A stretch of 64,000 nt of DNA. Source: Variovorax sp. Sphag1AA (GTDB lineage: Bacteria; Pseudomonadota; Gammaproteobacteria; Burkholderiales; Burkholderiaceae_C). The stretch spans positions 62,001 through 126,000 of the forward strand of contig NZ_JACHYC010000001.1 in the NCBI RefSeq assembly GCF_014192575.1. The letters run 5' to 3'. Shown piece after piece: positions 26,277 through 34,422 of this stretch. The translations under genes and the position numbers were made by a program. How positions within the stretch are numbered: position 1 is the first letter of the stretch; every line of letters begins with the position of its first letter. The notes below the pieces were generated by a model, which was not told the DNA's origin, made no database searches, and saw nothing but the letters and a program-made list of their open reading frames with translations.

Positions 26277-26708
26277 ATGCACACCCCCAGCCTCGCCCAC
26301 ATCGCGGCTTTGACGATCGGCCTCGGTTTCTTCTTCCCCGCGCACGCCGAGGAAGACCAGGCGCAGCAGTTCACACCGGAGTTTCGCGAGCTGCACAAGG
26401 GCTTCGACGGCAAGCACACCCCGAAGATCACGGCGCCGGATAGCGTCAAGCGGGGGGCCTGGTTCAACGTGACCGTCAGCATCGGGGCGGAGTCGATGCA
26501 TCCGTCGTTGCAGGAGCACTTCGTGCGCTACATCGCGCTCTACAAGGACACGGTGGAGATCGCGCGTGTCTACCTGCATCCCGTGTATTCCGCGCCGACG
26601 GTGACCTTCACCGTGGCGCTGGACGAAGGCGGCATGCTGCGCGCGATCGCCGAGCCGACGCATTCCGCCGCCTGGGAAGCGTCGAAGAAGATCACCGTCG
26701 TTCCCTAG
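26277..26708 (+). CDS. Secreted superoxide-reductase-like (class II SORL) protein lacking the axial cysteine
   Basis: 143 residues with a signal peptide ending FFFPAHA before EEDQAQ. The rest matches the desulfoferrodoxin iron-binding fold: HTPKITAPDSVKRGAWFNVTV, MHPSLQEHFVRYIALYKD, PTVTFTVALDEGGMLRAIAE. All four histidine ligand positions are kept (His47, His75, His81, His129), but the C-x-x-H cysteine that gives the axial thiolate in superoxide reductase is Glu126. It may bind a metal without reductase activity, or carry sulfur or metal in the periplasm. Its stop overlaps the stop of the convergent cupredoxin gene. The first 20 nt after the ATG codon's CAT match the 95-bp repeat. Confidence 0.78.
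   Translation: MHTPSLAHIAALTIGLGFFFPAHAEEDQAQQFTPEFRELHKGFDGKHTPKITAPDSVKRGAWFNVTVSIGAESMHPSLQEHFVRYIALYKDTVEIARVYLHPVYSAPTVTFTVALDEGGMLRAIAEPTHSAAWEASKKITVVP
26281..26300 (+). repeat. Probable remnant of the post-stop repeat inside a coding start
   Basis: Twenty nucleotides that match the left end of the repeat family (19 of 20 identical to 33749-33768). They begin 6 nt after the receiver stop, in sense orientation, as in the full copies. The hairpins beyond are gone. The match now encodes residues 2-8 of the SOR-like signal peptide. Confidence 0.5.
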
Positions 26709-27421
26709 CGCATCTTCATCTCGACGCTGACCTGCGCCGGCTGTTGCTGCTCTCCCACGGTGACGCTCGCCGGCATGGTTCCGAGTCGCTCGTGCCAGAT
26801 CTGCAGCTTGTATTGCCCGGGCGGCAGGTCGTCGAAGGCGAAGCCGCCGTCCGGTCCGGTGACCGCATAGAAGCGGTGCGCCGCGACGACCACCCATGCG
26901 GTCATCCACGAATGCAGGTCGCAGTTGATGCGCACGATCTCCGGCTGGGCGAAAGTGATCGGGATGGTGCGGCCCATCGGCTGCGTCCGGTTGAACGACA
27001 CATTGGCCTTCGGCGTCGCGTGGATGTTGTGGAGCAGGCGGTCGCTGTTGAGAAAGTCCACCGTGCCGCCCGCGGGCACCACCACCACGCGGGGCACGAA
27101 GGTACAGCCCTTCTGATCGACTTCCACCTTCTTCGTCGAAGCGGGCGTTGAGTCGGGCGGTGCGTTCTCGATCCAGACGACCGCGTTGCGGATCTCGCGT
27201 GCGGAAGAGACCTGCAGGTCGTCCGCCGGCTTCTCGTTGCCACAGAGGTACTGGTCGATGGTCACCGGCACCTTCGCGGCAGGGGGCGCGGCGCCGCTGA
27301 AGATCACCTTGCCCTTGATGCTGCCCGCGAACGCGCCCTGCGCGAGGCAAGCCAGCAGGAGGCATGTCAGCGCTGCCGGGGCGCGGGGTCCGCCGCGCAG
27401 CCTGTGCCTGAAGGGGCTCAA
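26705..27421 (-). CDS. Secreted cupredoxin (blue copper-like) protein
   Basis: 238 residues starting at a TTG whose TTGA overlaps the stop of the HPF-like gene, with GAGGGG 8 nt upstream. Signal peptide LTCLLLACLAQGAFA. The cupredoxin part (about 70-185) has type 1 copper ligand candidates His131 (or His134), Cys167, His170 and Met173 (C-x2-H-x2-M in NCDLHSWM). A C-terminal carboxypeptidase-regulatory-like beta domain follows (GPDGGFAFDDLPPGQYKLQIW). Similar proteins are often labelled methylamine utilization proteins, but no amine dehydrogenase is near. A periplasmic electron or copper carrier role is likely. Confidence 0.85.
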   Translation of the reverse strand: MSPFRHRLRGGPRAPAALTCLLLACLAQGAFAGSIKGKVIFSGAAPPAAKVPVTIDQYLCGNEKPADDLQVSSAREIRNAVVWIENAPPDSTPASTKKVEVDQKGCTFVPRVVVVPAGGTVDFLNSDRLLHNIHATPKANVSFNRTQPMGRTIPITFAQPEIVRINCDLHSWMTAWVVVAAHRFYAVTGPDGGFAFDDLPPGQYKLQIWHERLGTMPASVTVGEQQQPAQVSVEMKMR

Positions 27422-27792
27422 GGGGCGTTCCCCTCGTCGCCCGCTTCTTCGGAGCCGGTGCGGATCGATTCGCGATCGCGGTGGTTGTAGAGGCGGCCGA
27501 GCGCGTTGTCGAGCGAACGCCTGAGCTTGTCCGATGCACCGCGGAAGGCCTCGTCGAGGCTCGGGGCGTGCTGGGTGACAGCCAATGGCTGATGATGGAC
27601 AAGGCGGGCTTCCATGACGCAGCACTTGTCCATGCCGCCACCCTTGGTGTGGTTCTCGTCGCTGAGATGGACCTCGACGCGCGTCACCGCGTCGACGAAG
27701 CGGCTGAGGTTCTGCCGAAGCTGGCCGTCGGCCCATCGTTCCAGTGTTTCCTTGTTCTCGACGCCGTTGCTCGTGTTGACCTGGATCTGCAT
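27418..27792 (-). CDS. HPF/RaiA-family ribosome-associated protein
   Basis: 124 residues of S30AE type: IQVNTSNGVENKETLERWAD, VTRVEVHLSDENHTKGGG, KCCVMEARLVHHQPLAVTQ, LDEAFRGASDKLRRSLDNAL. Proteins of this fold bind the 30S subunit and store ribosomes as inactive dimers or monomers under stress. This copy is not next to rpoN, the usual site for hpf, but upstream of and overlapping a secreted cupredoxin gene, so it is probably an additional paralogue with a specialised control. The C-terminal tail is acidic and variable. Confidence 0.85.
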   Translation of the reverse strand: MQIQVNTSNGVENKETLERWADGQLRQNLSRFVDAVTRVEVHLSDENHTKGGGMDKCCVMEARLVHHQPLAVTQHAPSLDEAFRGASDKLRRSLDNALGRLYNHRDRESIRTGSEEAGDEGNAP

Positions 27793-27852
27793 GTTGTGCG
27801 CCTTTCGCTGCAGGTGGGCAGGCCTCTAGCATGCGTGTTGCGGCCCTGCGGT

Positions 27853-29040
27853 TCAAATGCCCACAATGACGGTGCTTCCATTTCGCGAAGCCTGCTTCGG
27901 TGCTTGGCGGGGCAGCCCGAAGAGCGGACGCAGCCAGCGCAGGCGGCGGATCAGGGCGTCTGTTAACGCCCAGCACCCGGCCGCCGTCAGAAAGACGATC
28001 ACTACAGGCTCAAGTACAGGGCCGAGCCGCAGCGGTGCGAGCGCGACGGCCGCCATGATGATCAGCGTCTGGTGCAGCATGTGCCAGGGGTAGACCGATT
28101 CGTTGGCCCAGCGCAGCCACGGCCAAGGGCGATTGAGATACCGGTGTGCGAAGCCGAGGACCGCCACGATCGCGCTCCAGAGGTAAGCGGCGCGCAGTGC
28201 TCGGGCGATCCAGGCAGGCGCCGTTGCGCCGATGCCGATATATCGAAGCGAGAGGTAAACGCCGATGCATGCCATCGCGAGCGCCAGCGCCGGGCGGCGC
28301 AGCCGTGCCAGTTCGAGCCAGATTTCTTCATGGACGCCCATCCAGTAGCCGTAGAGGAAGACGGTGAAGTACAGCGCGTGCAGGTACCAGTCGTGCACCA
28401 TGTCGTGCGTCGCCGGGAATCGCGGCGACAGCCAGAGCGTGAAGAGCAGCAGCGGCACTGTCGGCACCGCGATCAGCCGCCAGCCGCGAAGGCGGAGGAA
28501 CGCTGAGCGGAGCTGCAGGCCGGCGGGTGAGCGCAGGACTGGCAGCAGCAGCGCCAGGATCGCCGTGTAGACGAAGAGATAGGCCAGGTACCAGAGATGG
28601 TTCCAGGTCATCGGAAATTCCGACCCGTCGAAGGCGCCCTTGGGCCACGGCCCTCCCGACCAGTAGCGCAGCATGAAGGCCATGAAGCCCGGTGCGACGA
28701 GCCCGTTCGCGACGCCTTGCGCGTAGGCCTGGTAGGGCACGACGACGGCCATCCCGAAGACGAGCGGCAGCAGAAGCCGGACGGTGCGGTGGCCGATCAG
28801 CGACATCGGCCCGCGACCGCGGCTCAGGAAGCCGAAGGCCACGCCGGAGATCAGGAACACGAGGTCCATCCGCCAGACGTTGACGATCACCATGGGCCAT
28901 CGCAGCCATTCGGCCTCGTGCGGGCTCTTGATGTGCCAGGGCCAGCCGGCCACGTAGTACATGCCTACGTGGTAGAGGATGAGCAGGGTGAAGGCCAGCG
29001 CCCGCAGTGCGTCGATGTCGTGTCGCCGTTCAGTGGTCAT
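27853..29040 (-). CDS. Acyltransferase 3 family membrane protein
   Basis: 395 residues with about ten transmembrane segments. The N terminus (RRHDIDALRALAFTLLILYH) carries the family's Arg-x-x-x-D-x-L-R-a pattern, and MTWNHLWYLAYLFVYT and NESVYPWHMLHQTLIIM are characteristic later blocks. Members transfer acetyl, succinyl or other acyl groups onto envelope polysaccharides or periplasmic glucans (OafA, MdoC). The target here is unknown. It is divergent from a membrane-bound LytTR regulator with a 148-bp gap between starts, and the two are plausibly a regulated pair. Confidence 0.88.
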   Translation of the reverse strand: MTTERRHDIDALRALAFTLLILYHVGMYYVAGWPWHIKSPHEAEWLRWPMVIVNVWRMDLVFLISGVAFGFLSRGRGPMSLIGHRTVRLLLPLVFGMAVVVPYQAYAQGVANGLVAPGFMAFMLRYWSGGPWPKGAFDGSEFPMTWNHLWYLAYLFVYTAILALLLPVLRSPAGLQLRSAFLRLRGWRLIAVPTVPLLLFTLWLSPRFPATHDMVHDWYLHALYFTVFLYGYWMGVHEEIWLELARLRRPALALAMACIGVYLSLRYIGIGATAPAWIARALRAAYLWSAIVAVLGFAHRYLNRPWPWLRWANESVYPWHMLHQTLIIMAAVALAPLRLGPVLEPVVIVFLTAAGCWALTDALIRRLRWLRPLFGLPRQAPKQASRNGSTVIVGI

Positions 29041-29188
29041 GGTGTCGCTCCTTGGTTGCCTCGATGCTGGGAGCGGGCCCTTTGCAAGGGGTGGCCGGGG
29101 GGACGACGCGCGGCGGTTTTGTGATGAACGGCGGCCTGGAGGGACGAAAAATGCCGCGACACGGGCGGATTCGTGAGAATCCGGGTCG

Positions 29189-30085
29189 ATGACCGAACCC
29201 GGAAAGAACCTGTTCGAGCGCTACCAGCCCTATCGGCGATGGGCCGAGGTTGGCTTCTGGGTCGCGGTCATGGCGTTGCAGGCCGCCATCGGCACCGTGA
29301 TCGCGGTGATCGACGTTCGCCAGTCCGGGCGCGAGATCGCGACCTGGCAGCCGGTGGCCTGGGAACTGACCAGCCATCTCGCGTTGCTGGCCCTGGTGCC
29401 GGCCGTGGTCGCTTTCGAGAGGCGGTTTCCGCTCAGCCGGAGCACCTGGCGTCGCAACATCGGCTGGCATGCGCTGGCCAGCGTGGTGTTCAGCCTGGTG
29501 CACGTGGCGCTGATGGTCGGGTTGCGACACCTTGTCTATTTCTGGGCGGGCAGCCGCTACGACTTCGGCGACTGGCTCTCGAAGTGGCCTTACGAGTACC
29601 TGAAAGACGCGCGGACCTACGTCCTGATCCTGATCGCGCTTTGGAGCTACCGGGTCTTCATGCTGCGGCTGCAGGGCGAGGCTCGGGTGCTGGATCCGCC
29701 CGAAGGTCCGCCGGAGCCCGAACCGGTTGCCGACCCGTCACCCGACACGCCCGGCTCGCCGCCGCAGCGGCCCGACCGCTTTCTCGTGCGGAAGCTGCGC
29801 CGCGAATTCCTGATCGCGGCCGCCGACATCGACTGGCTGCAGGCGCAGGGCAACTACGTCGGCCTGCGCGTCAACGGCCATGACTACCTGTTGCGCGCGA
29901 CATTGACGGATTTCCTCACCCAGCTCGATCCGGCGCGCTTCGTTCGCGTGCACCGGAGTTACGCGGCCAATCTCGACCGCATCGCCGAGATCGAGCCGCT
30001 CGACGGTGGCGAGGCCCGGCTGCACATGCGCGATGGCACGCACATCCCGTGCAGCCGGCGCTACCGGTCCGCGCTCGGGGCCTGA
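29189..30085 (+). CDS. Membrane-anchored LytTR-family regulator
   Basis: 298 residues. The N-terminal half has four hydrophobic segments (about 20-42, 60-80, 92-115, 140-158). A Pro/Glu-rich linker (LDPPEGPPEPEPVADPSP) leads to a C-terminal LytTR DNA-binding domain (about 200-298: LRREFLIAAADIDWLQAQGN, RFVRVHRSYAANLDRI, PCSRRYRSALGA). It lacks a receiver, so the membrane part probably senses directly. The acyltransferase gene is divergent and the likely target. RbgA-like gene follows 54 nt later. Confidence 0.88.
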   Translation: MTEPGKNLFERYQPYRRWAEVGFWVAVMALQAAIGTVIAVIDVRQSGREIATWQPVAWELTSHLALLALVPAVVAFERRFPLSRSTWRRNIGWHALASVVFSLVHVALMVGLRHLVYFWAGSRYDFGDWLSKWPYEYLKDARTYVLILIALWSYRVFMLRLQGEARVLDPPEGPPEPEPVADPSPDTPGSPPQRPDRFLVRKLRREFLIAAADIDWLQAQGNYVGLRVNGHDYLLRATLTDFLTQLDPARFVRVHRSYAANLDRIAEIEPLDGGEARLHMRDGTHIPCSRRYRSALGA

Positions 30086-30139
30086 CCGGGCGCGCGACAA
30101 TCCGCGCTCCGTTTCACCGACAAAAGAAAGACATTCGCG

Positions 30140-31096
30140 ATGGCCATCCAGTGGTTCCCCGGTCACATGCACCTGACCAAGAAAGCCATCGCCGAGCGCA
30201 TCAAGGAGATCGACGTGGTCATCGAGCTGCTCGATGCGCGGCTGCCCGGCTCCAGTGCGAATCCGATGCTGGCCGACCTCACCGGGCACAAGCCGGGGCT
30301 GAAGCTGCTGAACAAGCAGGACTTGGCGGATCCGGCGCAAACCGAAGCCTGGCTGGCGCACTACAACGCCCAGCCAGCGACCCGCGCGATCGGCCTCGAC
30401 GCAAGCCTGACCGCCCCGGCGCGGCAGCTCATCGATGCCTGCCACGCACTCGCTCCGAACCGCGGCGGCATGGCCAAGCCGATGCGGGTGCTGATCTGCG
30501 GAATTCCCAATGTCGGAAAGTCCACGCTCATCAATACGCTGACCGGCACTCGCAAGGCCAAGACGGGTGATGAGGCAGGCATCACCAAGCTCGAACAGCG
30601 CATCGTGCTGGCCGACGATTTCTACCTGTGGGATACGCCGGGCATGCTGTGGCCGCGCATCATCGTCGCCAAGAGCGGCTACAACCTCGCGGCCAGCGGC
30701 GCGGTTGGGCGCAATGCCTTCGATGAAGAACTGGTGGCGCTCGAACTGCTGTCGTACCTGAAGCAGCACTACGCCGCATTGGTCGAGGCGCGATTCAAGA
30801 TCGACCCGATCGCGGGGCTCACCGACGACGAGGTGCTCGACACGATCGGCCGCAAGCGCGGGGCGTTGCTCGGCAAGGGCAAGGTCAACACCCAGAAGGC
30901 GGCCGAGGTCGTCATGCATGAATTCCGCAGCGGCAACATGGGCCGCATCACGCTTGAAACGCCAGAGGAGTTCGCGCAGTGGCTCGCAGAAGGGCAGCGG
31001 CTCGATGCGGAGCGGCAGGCGAAGAAGGACGCCCGAGCCTCTCGCAAGAAGGGCGCGAAGCCGGCAGTGGATCCGACGCCCTCCGAAGAGTCCTAG
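30140..31096 (+). CDS. Circularly permuted ribosome biogenesis GTPase (YlqF/RbgA type)
   Basis: 318 residues. The G motifs are in permuted order: G4 NKQD near 58, then G1 GIPNVGKST near 121 and G3 WDTPGMLWP near 170. N-terminal QWFPGHMHLTKKAI is the family start. The C-terminal domain (about 215-300) is an ANTAR-like helical RNA-binding part, with a Lys-rich tail. In Bacillus, RbgA helps mature the 50S subunit; the proteobacterial homologues are less studied. The gene converges on the ankyrin gene with stops overlapping by 2 nt. Confidence 0.92.
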   Translation: MAIQWFPGHMHLTKKAIAERIKEIDVVIELLDARLPGSSANPMLADLTGHKPGLKLLNKQDLADPAQTEAWLAHYNAQPATRAIGLDASLTAPARQLIDACHALAPNRGGMAKPMRVLICGIPNVGKSTLINTLTGTRKAKTGDEAGITKLEQRIVLADDFYLWDTPGMLWPRIIVAKSGYNLAASGAVGRNAFDEELVALELLSYLKQHYAALVEARFKIDPIAGLTDDEVLDTIGRKRGALLGKGKVNTQKAAEVVMHEFRSGNMGRITLETPEEFAQWLAEGQRLDAERQAKKDARASRKKGAKPAVDPTPSEES

Positions 31097-31779
31097 TGCA
31101 GCCCGGCTGCCTCTGCCACGGCACCTTGTCCGGCGCCGCGCGCAATGTCGAAGGCAGTCATTCCACGGTCGTCGCGCAGATCGACCTTTGCGCCACGCGC
31201 GAGCAGCAGGCGCACCGTATCGGCATGTCCTTGCCCCGCGGCCCACATCAGCAGCGTGAGGTTGTGTTCGTACATCGCATTCACGTCGACACCCGCGCCC
31301 AGCAGGGCATCGAGTGCGGCGGTGTTGCCTTGAGCCGCCGCATACACCGGCGCTGACTTGTTCATGCGGTCCACCGGATCGGTGCGCGCGCCGGCGGCGA
31401 GCAGGCGCTTCACGAGTTCGGCCTCGCCGCTGTAGCTCGCGGCCATCAATGGCGTGACGTGGGCCGTCGACGGAATGTTGACGTCGGCCTTGGCATCGAT
31501 CAGCACGATGCCGAGCGCGGTGTTGCCCTTCTCGCAGGCGATGAAGAGAGGCGTCTTGCCCACTGGATTGCGCGCGTTGACCGAAGCGCCGCTGGCGAGC
31601 AGTTCCTTCACGCGCTCGACCTTGCCTTGGCGGGCCGCGACCAGCAGTTGCGCATGAGGACTCGGGTCGGTTTCGGCCTGTCCTGCGGCATCGCCGATCA
31701 ACGTGGCGAGCGCTAGTGCGAAGGCCCAGGGCATCAGCGATTGCAGCCCATGGCGAAGCAGTGAGGCGGGTCGATTCAT
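31093..31779 (-). CDS. Exported ankyrin-repeat protein
   Basis: 228 residues. A basic start and hydrophobic segment ([19 protein letters not shown]) form a signal peptide. About five ankyrin repeats follow from residue 45: [87 protein letters not shown] is 6 nt before the ATG. It should act in the periplasm as a protein-binding scaffold; some such proteins accompany catalase or toxin-immunity systems. The start of the PQQ dehydrogenase operon is divergent with 230 bp between. Confidence 0.88.
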   Translation of the reverse strand: MNRPASLLRHGLQSLMPWAFALALATLIGDAAGQAETDPSPHAQLLVAARQGKVERVKELLASGASVNARNPVGKTPLFIACEKGNTALGIVLIDAKADVNIPSTAHVTPLMAASYSGEAELVKRLLAAGARTDPVDRMNKSAPVYAAAQGNTAALDALLGAGVDVNAMYEHNLTLLMWAAGQGHADTVRLLLARGAKVDLRDDRGMTAFDIARGAGQGAVAEAAGLH

Positions 31780-31822
31780 GGCTCTTCCTCCAGTCGTCGA
31801 ATGCTGCGGTGCACCGAAAGAA

Positions 31823-31864
31823 TCCACTATTCAGTGGACCTGAATGTGGCTACGCTTGCAAGCG
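31823..31864 (+). promoter_or_regulatory. Two palindromes upstream of the PQQ dehydrogenase operon
   Basis: TCCACT-ATTC-AGTGGA (31823-31838) and a perfect 12-bp palindrome CGCTTGCAAGCG (31853-31864) lie in the 230-bp divergent region, about 150 nt before the dehydrogenase ATG and about 45 nt before the ankyrin ATG. They are candidate operators. No regulator gene is adjacent. Confidence 0.45.
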
Positions 31865-32009
31865 AGGCGAGGCAGGGCGACCATCTTTCGAGCGGTCGGA
31901 GCCTGTCGCGGGCGTGCATCCACCGTCACCCCACATGCGCCTTGCGACGCCGGCTCCCGGGTCGCCGCGGTGGCAAAAGAGGCTCATCACAAGCCTGAGG
32001 AGACCCGCG

Positions 32010-33743
32010 ATGAAGAAGACCAAGTTCCCGCACCATCTGCGCCGTTCGCTCGTTGCCGCGCCTGTGCTCGGCCTCGTCTCTTTCGGTGCCTTCGGTCAGG
32101 GCGAAGTGCCCAATCAGGGCGCGACAGGCTCGCCGGTGCCCAAGACGATCTCGGTGCCGCAGCAGAAGCTCGACGCCGCGGACAAGGATGCGAACAACTT
32201 CCTGCACTCGAACATGAGCTACGCGCAGACCCGGTTCTATCCGGCGAAGCAGATCAACACGGCCAACGTCTCGAAGCTGCGCCCGGTCTTCACCTTCCAG
32301 ACCGAAGTGGTCGAGTCGATGGAGACGGCCCCGATCGTCGTCGACGGCGTGATGTTCCTCACCACCTCGTACAACCACGTCTACGCGATCGATGCGGTGA
32401 CGGGCAAGGAGTTCTGGCACTACAAGCACAAGATGGGTCCGGTCACGACCTTCTGCTGCGGACCGAACAATCGCGGCGTCGCGGTCATGGGTGACAAGCT
32501 CTACATGGGCACGCTCGATTCGAAGCTGGTCGCCCTCGACGCGAAGAGCGGCAAGCTGCTGTGGTCGTCGCAGATCGCGGATCCCGAGCAGGGCTACTCC
32601 GAAACCATGGCCCCGGTGGCGGTGAACGGCAAGATCCTGATCGGCACCAACGGCGGCGAATATGGCGTGCGCGGCTTCGTGAAGGCCTTCGACGCGAACG
32701 ACGGCAAGCTGCTATGGACCTTCAACACCGTTCCCGAGAAGGGACACGAAGGCGTGTGGGCGCAGAACGATGCGACGCAGCGCAACATGCTCCGCGACAT
32801 CGCGGCCGAGAAGGCCCAGTTCGAGAAGGCGGGTGGTGACTTCTACAAGACGCTCGGCGGCGGTGTGTGGATGGCGCCCGCGATCGACAAGGAAACCAAC
32901 ACGGTGATCTTCGTGGTCGGCAACCCGAGCCCGGACCTCTACGGCGCAGAGCGCCCCGGGGACAACCTCTACACCGACTCGATCGTGGCGATCGATCTCA
33001 ACTCCGGAGCCTACAAGTGGCACTACCAGTACGTGCCGCACGATGTCTGGGACCTCGACGCGGCATCGCCCGTGATCCTGACGGAAGCGAAGGACAAGGA
33101 CGGCAAGATGCGCAAGGTTGCGATCCATGGCGGCAAGACCGGGCACGTCTACGTGCACGACCGCGCCACCGGAGCGCTCATCCGCTACAGCGAAGCAATG
33201 GTGCCGCAGGAGAACATGTGGGTGCTGCCGACCAAGGACGGCGCGCGCATGCTGCCCGGCGCCAACGGCGGCGTCGAGTGGAGCCCGATGGCGGTCAACC
33301 CGAACCTGCGCATCGCGTACGCGGCGAACCTGCATCAGCCGATGACCTACCACGTCGAGGAAGCCAAGTACCCCGGTGGCAGCAAGCTGTGGCTCGGTGG
33401 CGCGTTCAAGGTGATTCCTTCCGAGAAGCAGTGGGGGCGGCTCGCCGCGGTGAATCTCGACACCGGCAAGCTCGCCTGGAAGTTCGACACGGAGCAGCCC
33501 CTGATCGGCGGCGTGCTCGCGACGGGCGGCAACCTGGTCTTCAATGGTGAAGGCAACGGCCTGTTCCGCGCCTTCGATGCCAAGAGCGGCAAGAAGCTGT
33601 GGGAGTACCAGTGCGGCGCGGGCGTGAATGCACCGGCGGTGTCATACACCGTGAACGGCAAGCAATACATCGCCGTCGCGGCGGGCGGCAACACGCAGCT
33701 TGACTTCAAGCGCGGCAATTCCGTGGTCGTGTTTGGGCTTTGA
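32010..33743 (+). CDS. PQQ-dependent quinoprotein dehydrogenase, periplasmic
   Basis: 577 residues with a signal peptide ([20 protein letters not shown]). It is an eight-bladed beta propeller with repeated W-motif-like segments ([50 protein letters not shown]). The vicinal disulphide typical of PQQ alcohol dehydrogenases is Cys149-Cys150 in TTFCCGPNN, and [11 protein letters not shown] holds the catalytic Asp region near 345-352. There is no fused cytochrome domain, so the separate cytochrome c downstream is the electron acceptor. GAGGAGA precedes the ATG by about 7 nt. Substrate unknown, probably an alcohol. Confidence 0.92.
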   Translation: MKKTKFPHHLRRSLVAAPVLGLVSFGAFGQGEVPNQGATGSPVPKTISVPQQKLDAADKDANNFLHSNMSYAQTRFYPAKQINTANVSKLRPVFTFQTEVVESMETAPIVVDGVMFLTTSYNHVYAIDAVTGKEFWHYKHKMGPVTTFCCGPNNRGVAVMGDKLYMGTLDSKLVALDAKSGKLLWSSQIADPEQGYSETMAPVAVNGKILIGTNGGEYGVRGFVKAFDANDGKLLWTFNTVPEKGHEGVWAQNDATQRNMLRDIAAEKAQFEKAGGDFYKTLGGGVWMAPAIDKETNTVIFVVGNPSPDLYGAERPGDNLYTDSIVAIDLNSGAYKWHYQYVPHDVWDLDAASPVILTEAKDKDGKMRKVAIHGGKTGHVYVHDRATGALIRYSEAMVPQENMWVLPTKDGARMLPGANGGVEWSPMAVNPNLRIAYAANLHQPMTYHVEEAKYPGGSKLWLGGAFKVIPSEKQWGRLAAVNLDTGKLAWKFDTEQPLIGGVLATGGNLVFNGEGNGLFRAFDAKSGKKLWEYQCGAGVNAPAVSYTVNGKQYIAVAAGGNTQLDFKRGNSVVVFGL

Positions 33744-34411
33744 TGAGAACACCCCCAGCCTCGTCCACTTCGTGTGACTCGGACACCCCCTCAAGGGGGC
33801 GCACCCGGCGGACCGGCGGAGCCGGTTCCGCGGGTGCTCTGGGTTTTAGGGCGCTGGTTCTCGGGGCTTGGGTGGTCTCTGCTAGCGGTCTTGCAGGGGC
33901 GCAGCAAGCGGCGGTGCCTGCGAAGGCGGCGGCGTGTGCTGCATGCCACGGTACGGATGGGCAGCCGATCATGCCGGTCTATCCGATCATCGCGGGACAG
34001 ACGTCCCGCTATCTCTATCTGCAGTTGCGTGACTTCCAGGAAGGGCGCCGCAAGAACGAAGTCATGGCGCCTCTGGTCACGGGCATGAGCCGGGATGAGA
34101 TGCGCGAGCTTGCGGACTACTTCTCGGCCCAGAAGCCGCCGCGCCAGAAGTTCGCTGCCAATGCTGACAAGGCAAAGCTCGGCAAGGCCAAGTCCGAAGA
34201 GACGCTGTGCACGATGTGCCACCTCGGCGGATTTGCCGGGCAGAACGAGATTCCGCGGGTGGCAGGGCAGAACTACGACTACATCGTCAAGCAGCTCACC
34301 GATTTCAAGGCCAGGACGCGCACCAACGATGCCGGCAGCATGACCAGCGTGGCGAACACGCTGAGCCCGCAGGACATCGAGAACCTTGCGCACTTCCTGA
34401 CCGGTCTTTGA
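33743..34411 (+). CDS. Dihaem cytochrome c (c4-like), electron acceptor of the PQQ dehydrogenase
   Basis: About 222 residues. Two haem motifs: C65-A-A-C68-H69 and C155-T-M-C158-H159, with Met ligands likely in QPIMPVYP and AGSMTSVA, so two class I domains. The ATG at 33743 shares its A with the dehydrogenase stop (TGATG). The first roughly 30 codons are encoded by a copy of the 95-bp repeat ([20 protein letters not shown]), giving an unusually long basic n-region before the hydrophobic core LGFRALVLGAWVVSASGLAG. A start after the repeat would need a non-standard codon. It passes electrons from PQQ to cytochrome b561 or an oxidase. Confidence 0.85.
   Translation: MRTPPASSTSCDSDTPSRGRTRRTGGAGSAGALGFRALVLGAWVVSASGLAGAQQAAVPAKAAACAACHGTDGQPIMPVYPIIAGQTSRYLYLQLRDFQEGRRKNEVMAPLVTGMSRDEMRELADYFSAQKPPRQKFAANADKAKLGKAKSEETLCTMCHLGGFAGQNEIPRVAGQNYDYIVKQLTDFKARTRTNDAGSMTSVANTLSPQDIENLAHFLTGL
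33749..33840 (+). repeat. Post-stop structured repeat, copy C, inside a reading frame
   Basis: It begins 5 nt after the dehydrogenase stop. Hairpins: GTCCAC-ttc-GTGTGAC, CCCCCT-ca-AGGGGG and the 37-nt stem-loop 33801-33837 closed by GCACCC/GGGTGC. It is the only copy within an operon and is open in the frame of the cytochrome c gene. Confidence 0.88.
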
Positions 34412-34422
34412 GATGTGCTGGC

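Noticed and set aside
31716..32009. A 98-residue N-terminal extension of the PQQ dehydrogenase
   Set aside because: It would place sequence before a complete signal peptide. The ATG at 32010 has GAGGAGA at correct spacing, and the extension covers the promoter region with two palindromes.
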